From NCBI GenBank assembly GCA_026874595.1, contig CM049312.1, positions 50,473,429 through 50,537,428 on the forward strand: a stretch of 64,000 nucleotides of DNA, read 5' to 3'. Of this stretch, positions 37,668-52,600 are shown one piece after another (positions within the stretch are counted from its first letter, which is position 1; every line of letters starts with the position of its first letter). The position numbers and the translations under genes are program-made. This stretch comes from Sipunculus nudus. Taxonomy: Eukaryota; Annelida; Sipuncula; Golfingiida; Sipunculidae. The notes under the pieces were generated by a model, which saw only the letters and a list, made by a program, of their open reading frames with translations, searched no databases and was not told where the DNA came from.

Positions 37668-40600
37668 CTGTAGAAAAAAAACAAAGCTCAAATTAGGATG
37701 TTACACAGGAAAATTACATTCAATATGTTAATTGATTAAATGTTGCCTATAAGGTCCCAGTTTTACCAAGCGTTGTGGTGCAAATACTTTGATTCCTGGG
37801 TCGATATTTTGGTTTATGCGTGTTTTGAGGTGGATCTAGAATTTTTTCGGGACTCAGTATCTTGGCTCAGCTAGGTACACAGTTGTCTGGTGTGAACAAC
37901 CTCATACAGAAACTCTCGCGTTACAGGTACATCCCACCTCCTGGATATTTGCGGGACCCCCCCCCCCCCCCCCCCCCCCCCGTGTTTTTCCGGGTGTCCT
38001 TTACTTAATTCCGGGCACTTCCAAGCATGTACAAGTGGCAAACAACCTGAAATTCATTTTTTTTACAAACCGGGTACTCGATTTTAAAACTTTTTTCTGG
38101 AGCGATTTGCATCGGTCATAACATTACGGAATAAGAAGTCCTAATTTATATGTCAGAATTTTGGTCGAGGGATCCATTTCCCTGATTATAAAGGTCGAGA
38201 CAAACACCCTGAGAATGTAAAATAAACCATTAAAAATCGGATATTAATCAAAGACTATTGGTTCTGGTAGTTTTGATTCAGTTATGCTGGGGCAGCACGA
38301 CAACAGTTACTTTAAACATCGTTTCTCTCTCATATAAATCCCATCCATTTTAACCTATTTTGGAGCAGCGAGATCACGGGGTATTTAAAAATATTCATGA
38401 GCGAAATTCTACTCAAATTAAGGCATGTGACAGCTGTACACAAAGTGTCAGTCATGAGCGACGTCATGTTAGTGCACGACGGGAATACCTGGATAAAATT
38501 CAATTAAGCCAGGTTTCCAAAACTGGGGGATCGTTCATCTTCTCGGAAACGTTCGTTACCCTAATAAGGGAATTCCGCGACTACAGCTTGTTCCTGTGGC
38601 TGAACGGATGCAAATGTTTCGTGTAATTAATTATTCATCACCCGAAGGGCAACAAGGCTACCAAAGTTTGTTAATACTAATACATGTCACCATTTGGCTT
38701 GCGCATATTCCAGTAAACTACAAGCGCACGCGTCTCCATCAAAAGACGTGTCCGGGCTAAACACCACAAATGGCGTCTTGCCTAATTGCTCAATATGAAT
38801 GACAGAATTTATTTTAAAATTAACTTTAATTTTACATTGATTGCATAAATAGTTATTATTACTTATCTAAGCACTCCCCATGGCGCCAATGGTGGTGTTC
38901 AGTAGTCTGTTGGGGTGTAGGAACCGGAGAACCCAGAGAAAACCACCGGCCTTTGACGAGCAACTAAAACCAACTCTCTTAGCCTTGCCGAGGTTCGAAC
39001 CCAGGTGTCACGTAGTGGCTCGTGTTATGCGGGCATGTTTGCCCTACTTTGTAAACGGGTTATAGGTTATTGTATCGCCAGACATAGTCTGGAGATACTA
39101 TGGTTTAGGCACGGTCGCGCCGCCGCCGCCGCCGCCGCCGCAGAGATTTCTTTTGGACACAAATACTCAAAAAATATTTCACGGATCTTTACCAAACTTG
39201 GTATATGTATAGATATGGGTGAGAGGACGACGCCTATTTAAAATGAGGTCATGACCTCAACTAGGAGAGTGACCTTGACCTTGAATAGGTTCAATTTTTG
39301 GGAAAATCACACAAATTCTTAAATATCTCAAGAAAACTTGCATGGATTGATCCCAAAATCAAGTTGATCGAAGATCATGGATAGGGTTGTCATGTTCCAG
39401 AAACTGGTGGCGCCACCTATTATTCTTTACTTGTTTTCATGCCGTTTAATATCCCCAAAATTGCTACTTGACAGTACTGTGAGCATTATAAGTCAAAAAC
39501 TAATGGACAGATTTCTTTCATATTATGCAAATACATAGATATGGGTTATGGGACGATGTTTATTTAAATTGGGGTCATGACCTTTCCTATGAGAGTGGCC
39601 TTGACCTTGAATATTGCCATATATGGTGAAAATCACACAAAATCATTAATTTCTCAATAAGGGATGCATGCATTGGTCCAAAAATCAACTTGACCGAAGA
39701 TCTTGGATAGTAATGTCATGTACCGGAAACAGGTGGCGCCACCTGTTATTCTTTTACTTGTTTACGTGCCGTTTAATACCCCATCATTGCCACTTAACAG
39801 TACATTTATAACCTGTGAGCATTATAAGTCAAAAACTAATGGACAGATTTCTTTCATATTATGCATATACATAGACATGGGTTATGGGATGATGTATATA
39901 TAAATTGGGGTCATGACCTTTCCTATTAGAGTGGCCTTGACATTGAATATTGCCATATATGGTGAAAATTACACAAAATCATTAATATCTCAATAAGGGA
40001 TGCATGCATTGGTCCAAAAATCAACATGTTCGAAGATCTTGGAAAGTATTGTCATGTACCGGAAACAGGTGGCGCCACCTGTTATTCTTTTACTTGTTTT
40101 GTGCCGTTTAATACCCCATCATTGCCATTTATCAGTACTGTGAGCATTATAAGTCAAGAACTAACAGACAAATTTCTTTCATATTATGCATATACATGGA
40201 TATGGGTTATAGGATAATGTTTATTTGAATAGGGGTCATGACCTTTCCAATGAGTGGCCTTGACCTTAAATATTGCCATATATGGTGAAAATCACACAAA
40301 ATCATTAATTTCTCAATAAGGGATGCATGCATTGGTCCAAAAATCAACTTGACCGAAGATCTTGGATAGTAATGTCATGTACCGGAAACAGGTGGCGCCA
40401 CCTGTTATTCTTTTACTTGTTTTCGTGCCGTTTAATACCCCATCATTGCCACTTAACAGTACATTTATAACCTGTGAGCATTATAAGTCAAAAACTAATG
40501 GACAGATTTCTTTCATATTATGCATATACATAGACATGGGTTATGGGATAATGTATATATAAATTGGGGTCATGACCTTTCCTATTAGAATGGCCTTGAC

Positions 40601-43600
40601 CTTGAATATTGCCATATATGGTGAAAATTACACAAAATCATTAATATCTCAATAAGGGATGCATGCATAGGTCCAAAAATCAATATGTTTGAAGATCTTG
40701 AAAAGTATTGTCATGTACCGGAAACAGGTGGCGCCACCTGTTATTCTTTTACTTGTTTTGTGCCGTTTAATACCCCATCTTTGCCATTTATCAGTACTGT
40801 GAGCATTATAAGTCAAAAACTAATGGACAAATTTCTTTCATATTATGCATATACATGGATATGGGTTATAGGATAATGTTTATTTGAATAGGGGTCATGA
40901 CCTTTCCAATGAGTGGCCTTGACCATGAATATTGCCATATATGTTGAAAATACACAAAATCATTAATTTCTCAATAAGGGATGCATTGATTGGTCCAAAA
41001 ATTTACTTGAACGAAGATCTTGGATAGTGTTGTCATGTACGGGAAACAGGTGGTGCCACCTGTTATTCTTTTACTTGTTTTGTGCCGTTTAATACCCCAT
41101 CATTGCCACTTAACAGTACTGTGAACATTATAAGTCAAAAACTAATGGACAGATTTCTTGCATATACATAGACATGGGTTAGGGGATGATGTATATTGAA
41201 ATTTGGATCATGACCTTTTCTATGAGAATGACCTTTTCTATGAGTGTGGTCTGATATTAATTGTTGCTGAATATGGGGGGCCTATTCTTAAAGGGGGGGG
41301 GGGATTAATTGTCTGGCGATACTATGGCACCTGCGGTGCCAAGAAATATCTAGTTTTATTCTTGGATTTGGCTATATCTCTATTTGTCGAAGGGAGAGTC
41401 GGTGCGCCGGCCAGGGTCATTGTGTCGTGGGTCACAAAAGGAATATTCAATAGGGGTCACAGTCTATTTGATCATTTAATCTTCGGTGTCGAGAAGCTAG
41501 TCAGCCACCGGCGGGGTCCAGTGCTGCTAGTCGGGGACCAGTGTCGCCAGTCGGGGTCCAGTGCTGCCAGTCGGGGTCATAGTTCCGCCAGTCGGAGTCC
41601 AGTGCAGCCAGCTGGGGTCCAGTTCCGCCAGTCGACGACTAGTGGCGCCAGTCAGGGACCAGTATGCCAGGACGTCTTCAGACGTTTAACCGGACTCGGT
41701 ATATAACTTTAGTTTTTTTTTGTGGGGCCAGCGCATTCTATGAAGACTATATTCTTGCGTAACAGGTTGAGAACCCTATCTTGTAGGTGGTGTTGAATTC
41801 TGTAGTTCTTTTGTGGATATATTCATTGTTGCTTAGCCACTGCCTTGTGTTTTATTGTGTACCTGAGGGCCATCAAAAACCATAACTCTCTTACAAGTTA
41901 CAACAAAGGCAACCCGGTCCGTCACTTGGTAAGGGCAGCATTTTTTTCTCAAGGTCACCGGTAAAGGGCGACGTTTATCGGGTGACACCAGGTTGCAAGC
42001 GGACAGAGCTGAGCGTTTTACCCATCGACTGTCCAAGTCCCAATTTACATTTCATTTAGAAGTTGTCGCAATAAAGAGATTATTTTGTCTTCAGTAAAAA
42101 AATGTTAAAATGTTAAAAAAAACAAAACATTGGGTTTATCACATATATAATAGGCTAACAAGTGAGAGAGTCCAGCATCAACAGCTACGTATAACTATTT
42201 TACAACATTCTACAAGAAAATAGTATAACATTTATGCAAAGAATAAAATACTACAAGCTCAAAGTAATAAGGAACATGCAAATATCACTAGAAGTTATAT
42301 TTATAGCCCCGCCCACATGACGGTAAGCGGAATACATCGACTTATACGCAAGGAAGCTTTTTTGAAACAAAAAAGCAGATTGTTTTGAAGATAGATGGGC
42401 TGGACCAGAAACATTCCAGTGAAACAGCAGTGAACATGATTTGTGGCCTCAGCAATTTTGACTAACTTTTCCGTAGTCCCGCACGGGTACATCCTACTGA
42501 AGCAGTGATGGCCGCTGATTGGTCGGTATCTGTCGGCTAGAACCTCGATCCCCTCTCCGATGACGTCTGTAAGCTCGGGCGGTGTCAAATACTTTCCCTC
42601 GTACGGCTGAGGACTTTTTAGTGGCGGCCGGACAATCAGTCTGATGGCGTGTAAAACAGTGAATGATATTCTTTTATTTATCTTAAATGTGTTCAATCCG
42701 TTATCTATGACCTTTACATCTCTTACGTTTCAATTAAAGTTCAAATCACAATGTTGGCGGCTAACTTGCTTTTAATATTGTATTTTTTTTTTAATTTTCA
42801 TAATTACATTATTATCAGTTTTTTATTACTAATTATTTATTGCTCATAAGTTTTAGATATAAAATGATCCGATGTACCTGTTTAGATATGGCGTATATAT
42901 TTTGACAATATTCCTGAGATCATCCCAGCCGTAGGTATTAAGTATACTGCGGACCACCTCACCGTGGAACTCCATCTTGTTGGCGCCCCCGTTCAGCAGA
43001 AGAACCCAGCCCCTACCATCTGTCGTTATGACCACGTGACCAGAATAACCTACATCTATGAAAAACACCTTCTGAGTATAATAATGCGAGTAAATTCATA
43101 TCGCTATAGAAAATGTTTTGAATGATCCCTGGAATGACCTACTGAAAGACCAAGACTAAAGTATACGTAAAGTGGAGAGGCACCTGAATAATGTAGCATG
43201 GTAAGGTTGTTCAGCCTGAACACGCTCGGTCCGAGGCCAAACTGACGGGGCCACTCCGAGGCGTCTACCGGCACTTTCATCATCTCGTCCAGTGTCGTCT
43301 GTTTGAGCGGGGAGTCCCCCTGGACCAGACAGAGCAGGGTGCGCGCCATGTCCTCAGCAGACGACCACACACCCGCAGCCGCCTTCTCAGGCAACACCCT
43401 CCATGATCCTGGTCAAACAACATTAATATATCAAATGTAACATATACAATTACTAATGCGGCTAAATGCAAACAGGGTTATATTATGTGTATCGTGTCTT
43501 TACTGTGGTTATTTGTTCCAATTACGTAAGTGAAAAGTTCGGTGACTGTGGTTGGAATAACTGTGACTGAAGTTCAGAACTGGACTGATATCTATGTTGT

Positions 43601-46600
43601 GACGGGGCAACACATATATCAGATTATAAACAGGCCCCGAACAGTCCAGTTCTGGACTTCTGTGACTGCAGTATTTCTCGTGACAGCATGCTATTCAATG
43701 ACAGGAATGATGTTGAAGAAAAACCCGTGTAAACTCGTGTGAGAATGTGGCATCGATCCCTTTTAATACAGCTGGTTGCCACATATTGTCTAAAATATAA
43801 TCGTCTGAGGAGTTATGAATATAAAGTTTATGATATATACACAATAATTGCAAAAGTACAAATTATCATGTAGCCCATGTGTTGTTTTATAAATGTATCA
43901 ATGTATTTTTAGGAAGGAAATGAATATTGTACCTGAAGGGATTTACCTACCTGGTATTTCCTGCATTTTGTCATCACTGAGGGGATTTACTTGCCTGGTA
44001 TTTCCTGCACTCCGTCATCACTGAGGGGATTTACCTGCCTGGTATTTCCTGCACTCCGTCATCACTGAGGGGATTTACCTGCCTGGTATTTCCTGCACTC
44101 CGTCATCACTGAGGCGATTTACTTGCCTGGTATTTCCTGCTATCTGTCATCACTGAGGGGATTTACTTGCCTGGTATTTCCTGTACTCCGTCATCACTGA
44201 GGGAATTTACCTGCCTGGTATTTCCTGCACTCCGTCATCACTGAGGGAATTTACCTGCCTGGTATTTCCTGCACTCCGTCATCACTGAGGGGATTTACTT
44301 GTTTGGTATTTCCTGCACTCCGTCATCACTGAGGGAATTTACCTGCCTGGTATTTCCTGCACTCCGTCATCACTGAGGGGATTTACCTGCCTGGTATTTC
44401 CTGTACTCCGTCATCACTGAGGGAATTTATCTGCCTGGTATTTCCTGCACTCCATCATCACTGAGGGAATTTACCTGCCTGGAATTTCCTGCACTCTGTC
44501 ATCACTGAGGGGATTTACTTGCCTGGTATTTCCTGCACTCCGTCATCACTGAGAGGATTTACCTACCTGGTATTTCCTGCACTCCGTCATCACTGAGGGG
44601 ATTTAATTGCCTGGTATTTCCTGCACTCCGTCATCACTGAGGGAATTTACCTGCCTGGTATTTCCTGTACTCCGTCATCACTGAGGGGATTTACTTGCCT
44701 GGTATTTCCTGCACTCCGTCATCACTGAGGGGATTTACTTGCCTGGTATTTCCTGCACTCCGTCATCACCGAGGAGATTTACTTGCCTGGTATTTCCTGC
44801 TATCTGTCATCACTGAGGGGATTTACTTGCCTGGTATTTCTTGTACTCCGTCATCACTGAGGGAATTTACCTGCCTGGTATTTCCTGCACTCCGTCATCA
44901 CTGAGGGGATTTACCTGCCTGGTATTTCTTGTACTCCGTCATCACTGAGGGGATTTACTTGCCTGGAATTTCCTGTACTCCGTCATCGCTGAGGGGATTT
45001 ACTTGCCTGGTATTTCCTGTACTCCGTCATCACTGAGGGGATTTAACTGCCTGGTATTTCCTGCACTCCGTCATCACTGAGGGAATTTACCTGCCTGGTA
45101 TTTCCTGCACTCCGTCATCACTGAGGGAATTTACCTACCTGGTATTTCCTGCACTCCGTCATCACTGAGGGAATTTACCTGCCTGGTATTTCCTGCACTC
45201 CGTCATCACTAATGGGATTTACCTGCCCGGTATTTCCTGTACTCCGTCATTATTGAGGGAACTTACCTGCCTGGTATTTCCTGCACTCCGTCATCACTGA
45301 GGGAATTTACCTGCCTGGTATTTCCTGCACTCCGTCATCACTGAGGGAATTTACCTGCCTGGTATTTCCTGCACTCTGTCATCACTGAGGGGATTTACTT
45401 GCCTGGTATTTCCTGCACTCCGTCATCACTGAGAGGATTTACCTACCTGGTATTTCCTGCACTCCGTCATCACTGAGGGGATTTAATTGCCTGGTATTTC
45501 CTGCACTCCGTCATCACTGAGGGAATTTACCTGCCTGGTATTTCCTGTACTCCGTCATCACTGAGGGGATTTACTTGCCTGGTATTTCCTGCACTCCGTC
45601 ATCACTGAGGGGATTTACTTGCCTGGTATTTCCTGCACTCCGTCATCACCGAGGAGATTTACTTGCCTGGTATTTCCTGCTATCTGTCATCACTGAGGGG
45701 ATTTACTTGCCTGGTATTTCTTGTACTCCGTCATCACTGAGGGAATTTACCTGCCTGGTATTTCCTGCACTCCGTCATCACTGAGGGGATTTACCTGCCT
45801 GGTATTTCTTGTACTCCGTCATCACTGAGGGGATTTACTTGCCTGGAATTTCCTGTACTCCGTCATCGCTGAGGGGATTTACTTGCCTGGTATTTCCTGT
45901 ACTCCGTCATCACTGAGGGGATTTAACTGCCTGGTATTTCCTGCACTCCGTCATCACTGAGGGAATTTACCTGCCTGGTATTTCCTGCACTCCGTCATCA
46001 CTGAGGGAATTTACCTACCTGGTATTTCCTGCACTCCGTCATCACTGAGGGAATTTACCTGCCTGGTATTTCCTGCACTCCGTCATCACTAAGGGGATTT
46101 ACCTGCCCGGTATTTCCTGTACTCCGTCATTATTGAGGGAACTTACCTGCCTGGTATTTCCTGCACTCCGTCATCACTGAGGGAATTTACCTGCCTGGTA
46201 TTTCCTGCACTCCGTCATCACTGAGGGAATTTACCTGCCTGGTATTTCCTGCACTCTGTCATCACTGAGGGGATTTACTTGCCTGGTATTTCCTGCACTC
46301 CGTCATCACTGAGGGGATTTACCTACCTGGTATTTCCTGCACTCCGTCATCACTGAGGGGATTTACTTGCCTGGTATTTCCTGCACTCCGGCATCACTGA
46401 GGGAATTTACCTGCCTGGTATTTCCTGTACTCCGTCATCACTGAGGGGATTTACTTGCCTGGTATTTCCTGCACTCCGTCATCACTGAGGGGATTTACTT
46501 GCCTGGTATTTCCTGCACTCCGTCATCACTGAGGAGATTTACTTGCCTGGTAATTCCTGCTATCTGTCATCACTGAGGGGATTTACTTGCCTGGTATTTC

Positions 46601-49600
46601 CTGCACTCCGTCATCACTGAGGGGATTTACCTGCCTGGTATTTCTTGTACTCCGTCATCACTGAGGGGATTTACTTGCCTAGCATTTCCTGTACTCCGTC
46701 ATCGCTGAGGGGATTTACTTGCCTGGTATTTCCTGTACTCCGTCATCACTGAGGGGATTTAACTGCCTGGTATTTCCTGCACTCCGTCATCACTGAGGGA
46801 ATTTACCTGCCTGGTATTTCCTGTACTCTGTCATCACTGAGGGTATTTACTTGCCTGGTATTTCCTGTACTCCGTCATCACTGCACGTTGTTCCCGAAGC
46901 TGTTCCGTCACTCGATGACCTGTCCAAGTAACTGCTGTCTATTTGAAAATCTTCTTTCAGCTACAACATATTCTCATGGTGTTACTATAGGGTGATTCGT
47001 TCATAATGCAATTTGTGTAATAAATGCATTTGACGATTATCACTTCCAGATTTCCAAATACAATGCATACGCAGTTCGAGAGTCCATGACATTTTAAATA
47101 TATACTCTCATATATTTTTTAAACATTTATGAATATTTACTATATTGTATAAAGTTTTGATAATACAAAAGTGCGACAAGGAAATAAGAATTGCGACAAC
47201 ATCACAGCCCAAACCGGGTTCCAGATTGGTTTTATGAAAGGTCAAACCATAATCAGATCATTTAAAACAAAAAATTCTTCTAACTGTTGAACATATTCCG
47301 ACTGTGCACAAAAAATTAGTCAGGCAATACTCAATCGCGCGCGCGCACACACACATACACACTATATATATACATATCGTCTGTCTGTTTGCATGATAAG
47401 TGAAAACTGCTCAGATTGTCTAGTACTGTCTTTGCCTGGATTGTGAGTACGTTTAAAGAAATTTACTACTGGAGTTCTTTTGATTGTAATGCCAGCACAC
47501 CAAACACTGGTAGATGTTAGTTCTGTGAGATCTCACGCCCCGTGGATCTGCTCATTTATTCAAACACTAGTAGATCTTAGGTCTATGAGTTCTCTTGCTG
47601 TGAGAACTCGCAGACACACGGAAGGTCAAGTCGAGGCTGGAGAGCTTTATGAAGAAGGATTTGAGGAACGTTGGTTGTACAGGACATTTAATTCTGGGAA
47701 GATACAAGGAGTTTGAGAACTAATAGACCTGACATCTACCAGTGTTTTAATAAATAAGCAGATCCAGGGGCCGTGACAACTCACAGACCTAAGATCTACT
47801 AGTGTTTGAATAAATAAACAGATCCAAGGAGCGTGAGAACTCACAGACCTAAAGTCTACTAGTGCTTGAATTAATGAACAGATCCAAGTAGAGTGAGAAC
47901 TCACAGACCCAAGATCTTCTAGTGTTCGAATAGATGAACAGATGAACGGAGCGTGAGAACTCACAGACCTAAGATCTACTAGTATTTGACTAAACTAGAT
48001 ATTTCTTGGTACCACAGGTGCTATAGTATCCCCAGACAATGCCCCCCCCCTTTAAGAATAGCCCCCCCCCCCCATCTTCAGCAGCATGTACTAACACTTG
48101 ACAAGCAACTAGGTTTTCTTCCATCTATCAACTTGAGAAACAATATTTTTCTTCAAATATGGGGGCCATTACGGTGAATCATTCTTGAAAAAGATCATTA
48201 ATTTATTTTACAGAAACGGGAAGGAAGGTGGCGCAAGTCTGGATTACGAGAAAACTTTCCAAGATGGATGGACATGCCAAATTTCAGACCAATACTTTAA
48301 ACCACTCTGAAAATATGAGCAATTTTCACCCAAAGCACATGTACAGATGGACGCCACGCAAAAACGATTGCAGATGGCGCCACTAGTTTTGAGGACAAGA
48401 TGGAAGAGTCCAAGATCTATGGATATGCACATTTACAGGCGAATACGGCAGGTCACTCCTGAGAAAAGAGCATTCATTTATTTTAGGGAAACAGGATGGT
48501 AGGTGGCGCCACCTGTCTGGTTTACGAGAAAACTTTCCAAGATGGATGGACATGCCAAATTTCAGACCAATACCTTGAACCACTCCAGAGATATGAGCAA
48601 TTTTCACCCAAAGCACATGTACAAATGAACGCCACGCTAAAACGATTGCAGATGGCGCCACCAGTCTTGAGTACAAGATTACAAGATGGAGGAGTCCAAG
48701 ATCTATGGATGTGCACATTTTCAGGCCAATAGGGCAAATTACTCCTCAGAAAAGGGCTTTTTATTTATTCTACAAAAGGGAAGGTAGGTGGCGCCACCTG
48801 TCTGGTTTACGAGAAAACTTTACAAGATGGATGAACATGCCAAATTTCAGACCAATACTTTGAACCCCTCGGGAGATATGGGCGATTTTCACCGAAAGCA
48901 AACGTACGGACGGACGCCACACAATTACGATCAAAGATAGCGCCACCAGTCTGGAATACAAGATGGAGATATCCAAGATAAAAGGACATGCACAATTTCA
49001 GCTCAATCTGTCCATTATTTTTAGCCTTAAAATGCTCACAGTACTGTCAAGTTGCAATGATTGGGTATTAAAAGTCGCGAAAACAAGAAAAGGACAGAAG
49101 GTGGCGCCACCTGTCTTCCGCAGAAGACAAAGCTATCAAGGATCTTCGTCAATTTGATTTTTGAACCAATCCAAGCATCTATTATTGAGATCTTTATGAT
49201 TTTGTGTGATTTTTACCATATATGGCAATATTCAGGGTCAAGGCCACTCTCATATGAAAAGATCATGACCCCAATTTGAATATACATCATCCCACAACCC
49301 ATGTCTATGTGTATGCATAATATGAAAGAAATCTGTCCACTAGTTTTACTTAATATGCTCACAGTACTGTTAAGTGCCATGATTGGGGTATTAAACAATA
49401 CGACAACAAGAAAAGGATAACAGGTGGCGCCACCAGCCTCCAGTACATGACAATTCTATCCAAGATCTTCGGTCGAATTGATTCAAGCAAGATTTCTTGA
49501 GATATTTCAGAATTTGTGATTTCCCCCAAAAATTGACCTATTAAAGGTCAAGGTCACTCTCCTAGTAAATGTCATGACCCCGTTTTAAATAGGCTTCGTC

Positions 49601-52600
49601 CTCTCGTCCATATCTATACACATGTCAAGTTTTGTAACGATCTGTAAAAACTCACAGGCCTTAAATCTACTAGTGTTTGAATAAATTAGCAGATCAAGGG
49701 GACGTGTGAACTCACAGACCTAAGATCTACTAGCGCTTGATTAAACTAGTGACCCAGGGGTTATGACGCTCAGTTGACTAGGAAAACATTCACAAAGGGA
49801 ATTTTATCAATGCCAAATTTTGTAGGTGGCATCCCCATTCCACTTAAGCATAGCTCAGATGATATGGGTAACAGAGACCTCACTTCAGGTTTCCAAGCAT
49901 TCCAAGATTCTAGGTCCACTAGTTACAATTTGTGCCCTGTTAACAGATGACCACATCTTTAAAAGGTCTATAAAATAGAGAAAAAAAGGGTAAAAATTTG
50001 AAGAAAAAAATCCAGGTGGCGCCACCAGTCTGCAAGAACTAATGAAAGACTCCATGATCAATATGCATGTAAAGAATCATGGTGATAAATGCGTTAGTTG
50101 TTCAGATAATGGAGCTTTTTAACACATTTTTAATTATTCGGGGGGTATTTCCACAGCAGATCAACGTGATCACATTAGTATATATTAGGTCTGTGAGTTC
50201 TCACGCCCCCTCGATCTGTTAATTTATTCACGCACTAGTAGACTTTAGGTCTGTGAGTTCTCACGCTCCTTTGATCTGTTAATTTATTCAAACACAAGTA
50301 GATTTTAGGTCTGTGAGTTCTCACGCCCCCTGGATCTGTTCATTTATTCAAACACTAGTAGACTTTAGGTCTGCGAGTTCTCACGCTCCTTGGATCTGTT
50401 CATTTATTCAAGCACTAGTAGATCTTAGGTCTGTGAGTTCTCACTCTCCTTGGATCTGTTCATTTATTCAAACACTAGTAGATCTTAGGTCTGTGAGTTC
50501 TCACTCTCCTTGGATCTGTTCATTTATCAAACACTAGTAGATCTTGGGTCTGTGAGTTCTCACGCTTCTTGGATCTGTTCATTTATCAAACACTAGTAGA
50601 TCTGAGGTCTGTTAGTTCTCACTCTCCTTGGATCTGTTCATTTATTCAAACACAAGTATATCTTAGGTCTGTGAGTTCTCACTCTCCTTTGATCTGTTCA
50701 TTTATCAAACACTAGTAGATCTTAGGTCTGTGAGTTCTCACGCTTCTTGGATCTGTTCATTTATTCAATCTCTAGTAGATCTGAGGTCTGTGAGTATTCA
50801 CTCTCCTTGGATCTGTTCATTTATTCAAACACTAGTATATCTGAGGTCTGTGAGTTCTCACTCTCCTTGGATCTGTTCATTTATTCAAACTCTAGTAGAC
50901 TTTAGATCTGTGAGTTCTCACTCTCCTTGGATCTGTTCATTTATCAAACACTAGTAGATCTGAGGTCTGTGAGTTCTCACTCTCCTTGGATCTGTTCATT
51001 TATCAAACACTAGTAGATCTTGGGTCTGTGAGTTCTCACTCTCCTTGGATCTGTTTATTTATTAAACACTAGTAGATCTGAGGTCTGTGAGTTCTCACTC
51101 TCCTTGGATCTGTTCATTTATCAAACACTAGTAGATCTTGGGTCTGTGAGTTCTCACGCTCCTTTGATCTGTTAATTTATTCAAACACTAGTAGATTTTA
51201 GGTCTGTGAGTTCTCACGCCCCCTGGATCTGTTCATTTATTCAAACACTAGTAGACTTTAGGTCTGCGAGTTCTCACGCTCCTTGGATCTGTTCATTTAT
51301 TCAAGCACTAGTAGATCTTAGGTCTGTGAGTTCTCACTCTCCTTGGATCTGTTCATTTATTCAAACACTAGTAGATCTTAGGTCTGTGAGTTCTCACTCT
51401 CCTTGGATCTGTTCATTTATCAAACACTAGTAGATCTTGGGTCTGTGAGTTCTCACGCTTCTTGGATCTGTTCATTTATCAAACACTAGTAGATCTGAGG
51501 TCTGTGAGTTCTCACTCTCCTTGGATCTGTTCATTTATTCAAACACAAGTATATCTTAGGTCTGTGAGTTCTCACTCTCCTTTGATCTGTTCATTTATCA
51601 AACACTAGTAGATCTTAGGTCTGTGAGTTCTCACGCTTCTTGGATCTGTTCATTTATTCAAACTCTAGTAGATCTGAGGTCTGTGAGTATTCACTCTCCT
51701 TGGATCTGTTCATTTATTCAAACACTAGTATATCTGAGGTCTGTGAGTTCTCACTCTCCTTGGATCTGTTCATTTATTCAAACTCTAGTAGACTTTAGAT
51801 CTGTGAGTTCTCACTCTCCTTGGATCTGTTCATTTATCAAACACTAGTAGATCTGAGGTCTGTGAGTTCTCACTCTCCTTGGATCTGTTCATTTATCAAA
51901 CACTAGTAGATCTTGGGTCTGTGAGTTCTCACTCTCCTTGGATCTGTTTATTTATTAAACACTAGTAGATCTGAGGTCTGTGAGTTCTCACTCTCCTTGG
52001 ATCTGTTCATTTATCAAACACTAGTAGATCTTGGGTCTATGAGTTCTCACTCTCCTTGGATCTGTTCATTTATCAAACACTAGTAGATCTTTGGTCTGTG
52101 AGTTCTCACGCTTCTTGGATCTGTTCATTTATTCAAACTCTAGTAGATTTGAGGTCTGTGAGTTCTCACTCTCCTTGGATCTGTTCATTTATCAAACACT
52201 AGAAGATCTTGGGTCTGTGAGTTCTCACTCTACTTGGATCTGTTCATTTATCAAACACTAGTAGATCTTGGGTCTGTGAGTTCCCACGCTTCTTGGATCT
52301 GTTCATTTATTCAAACTCTAGTAGATCTGAGGTCTGTGAGTTCTCACTCTCCTTGGATCTGTTCATTTATCCAACACTAGTAGATCTTGGGTCTGTGAGT
52401 TCTCACTCTCCTTGGATCTGTTCATTTATCAAACACTAGTAGATCTTGGATCTGTGAGTTCTCACTCTCCTTGGATCTGTTCATTTATTCAAACTCTAGT
52501 AGATCTAAGGTCTGTGAGTTCTCACTCTCCTTGGATCTGTTCATTTATCAAACACTAGTAGATCTTGGGTCTGTGAGCTCTCACGCTTCTTGGATCTGTT

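Noticed and set aside
38360-38626. 88-codon plus-strand ORF
   Set aside because: No motif, no repeat match, antisense to the host gene. Length is expected by chance.
41203-41706. 167-codon plus-strand ORF
   Set aside because: It spans the end of a family-A element and a 21 bp minisatellite; composition follows the repeat.
42301-42592. The full 131-codon frame as one coding exon
   Set aside because: Kept only as an alternative. The part after PYEGK does not resemble the family, and a donor with matching phase lies at 42592.
43930-46880. CRISPR-like regular repeats (44, 36 or 60 bp)
   Set aside because: Monomers are contiguous with no unique spacers, and the genome is eukaryotic.
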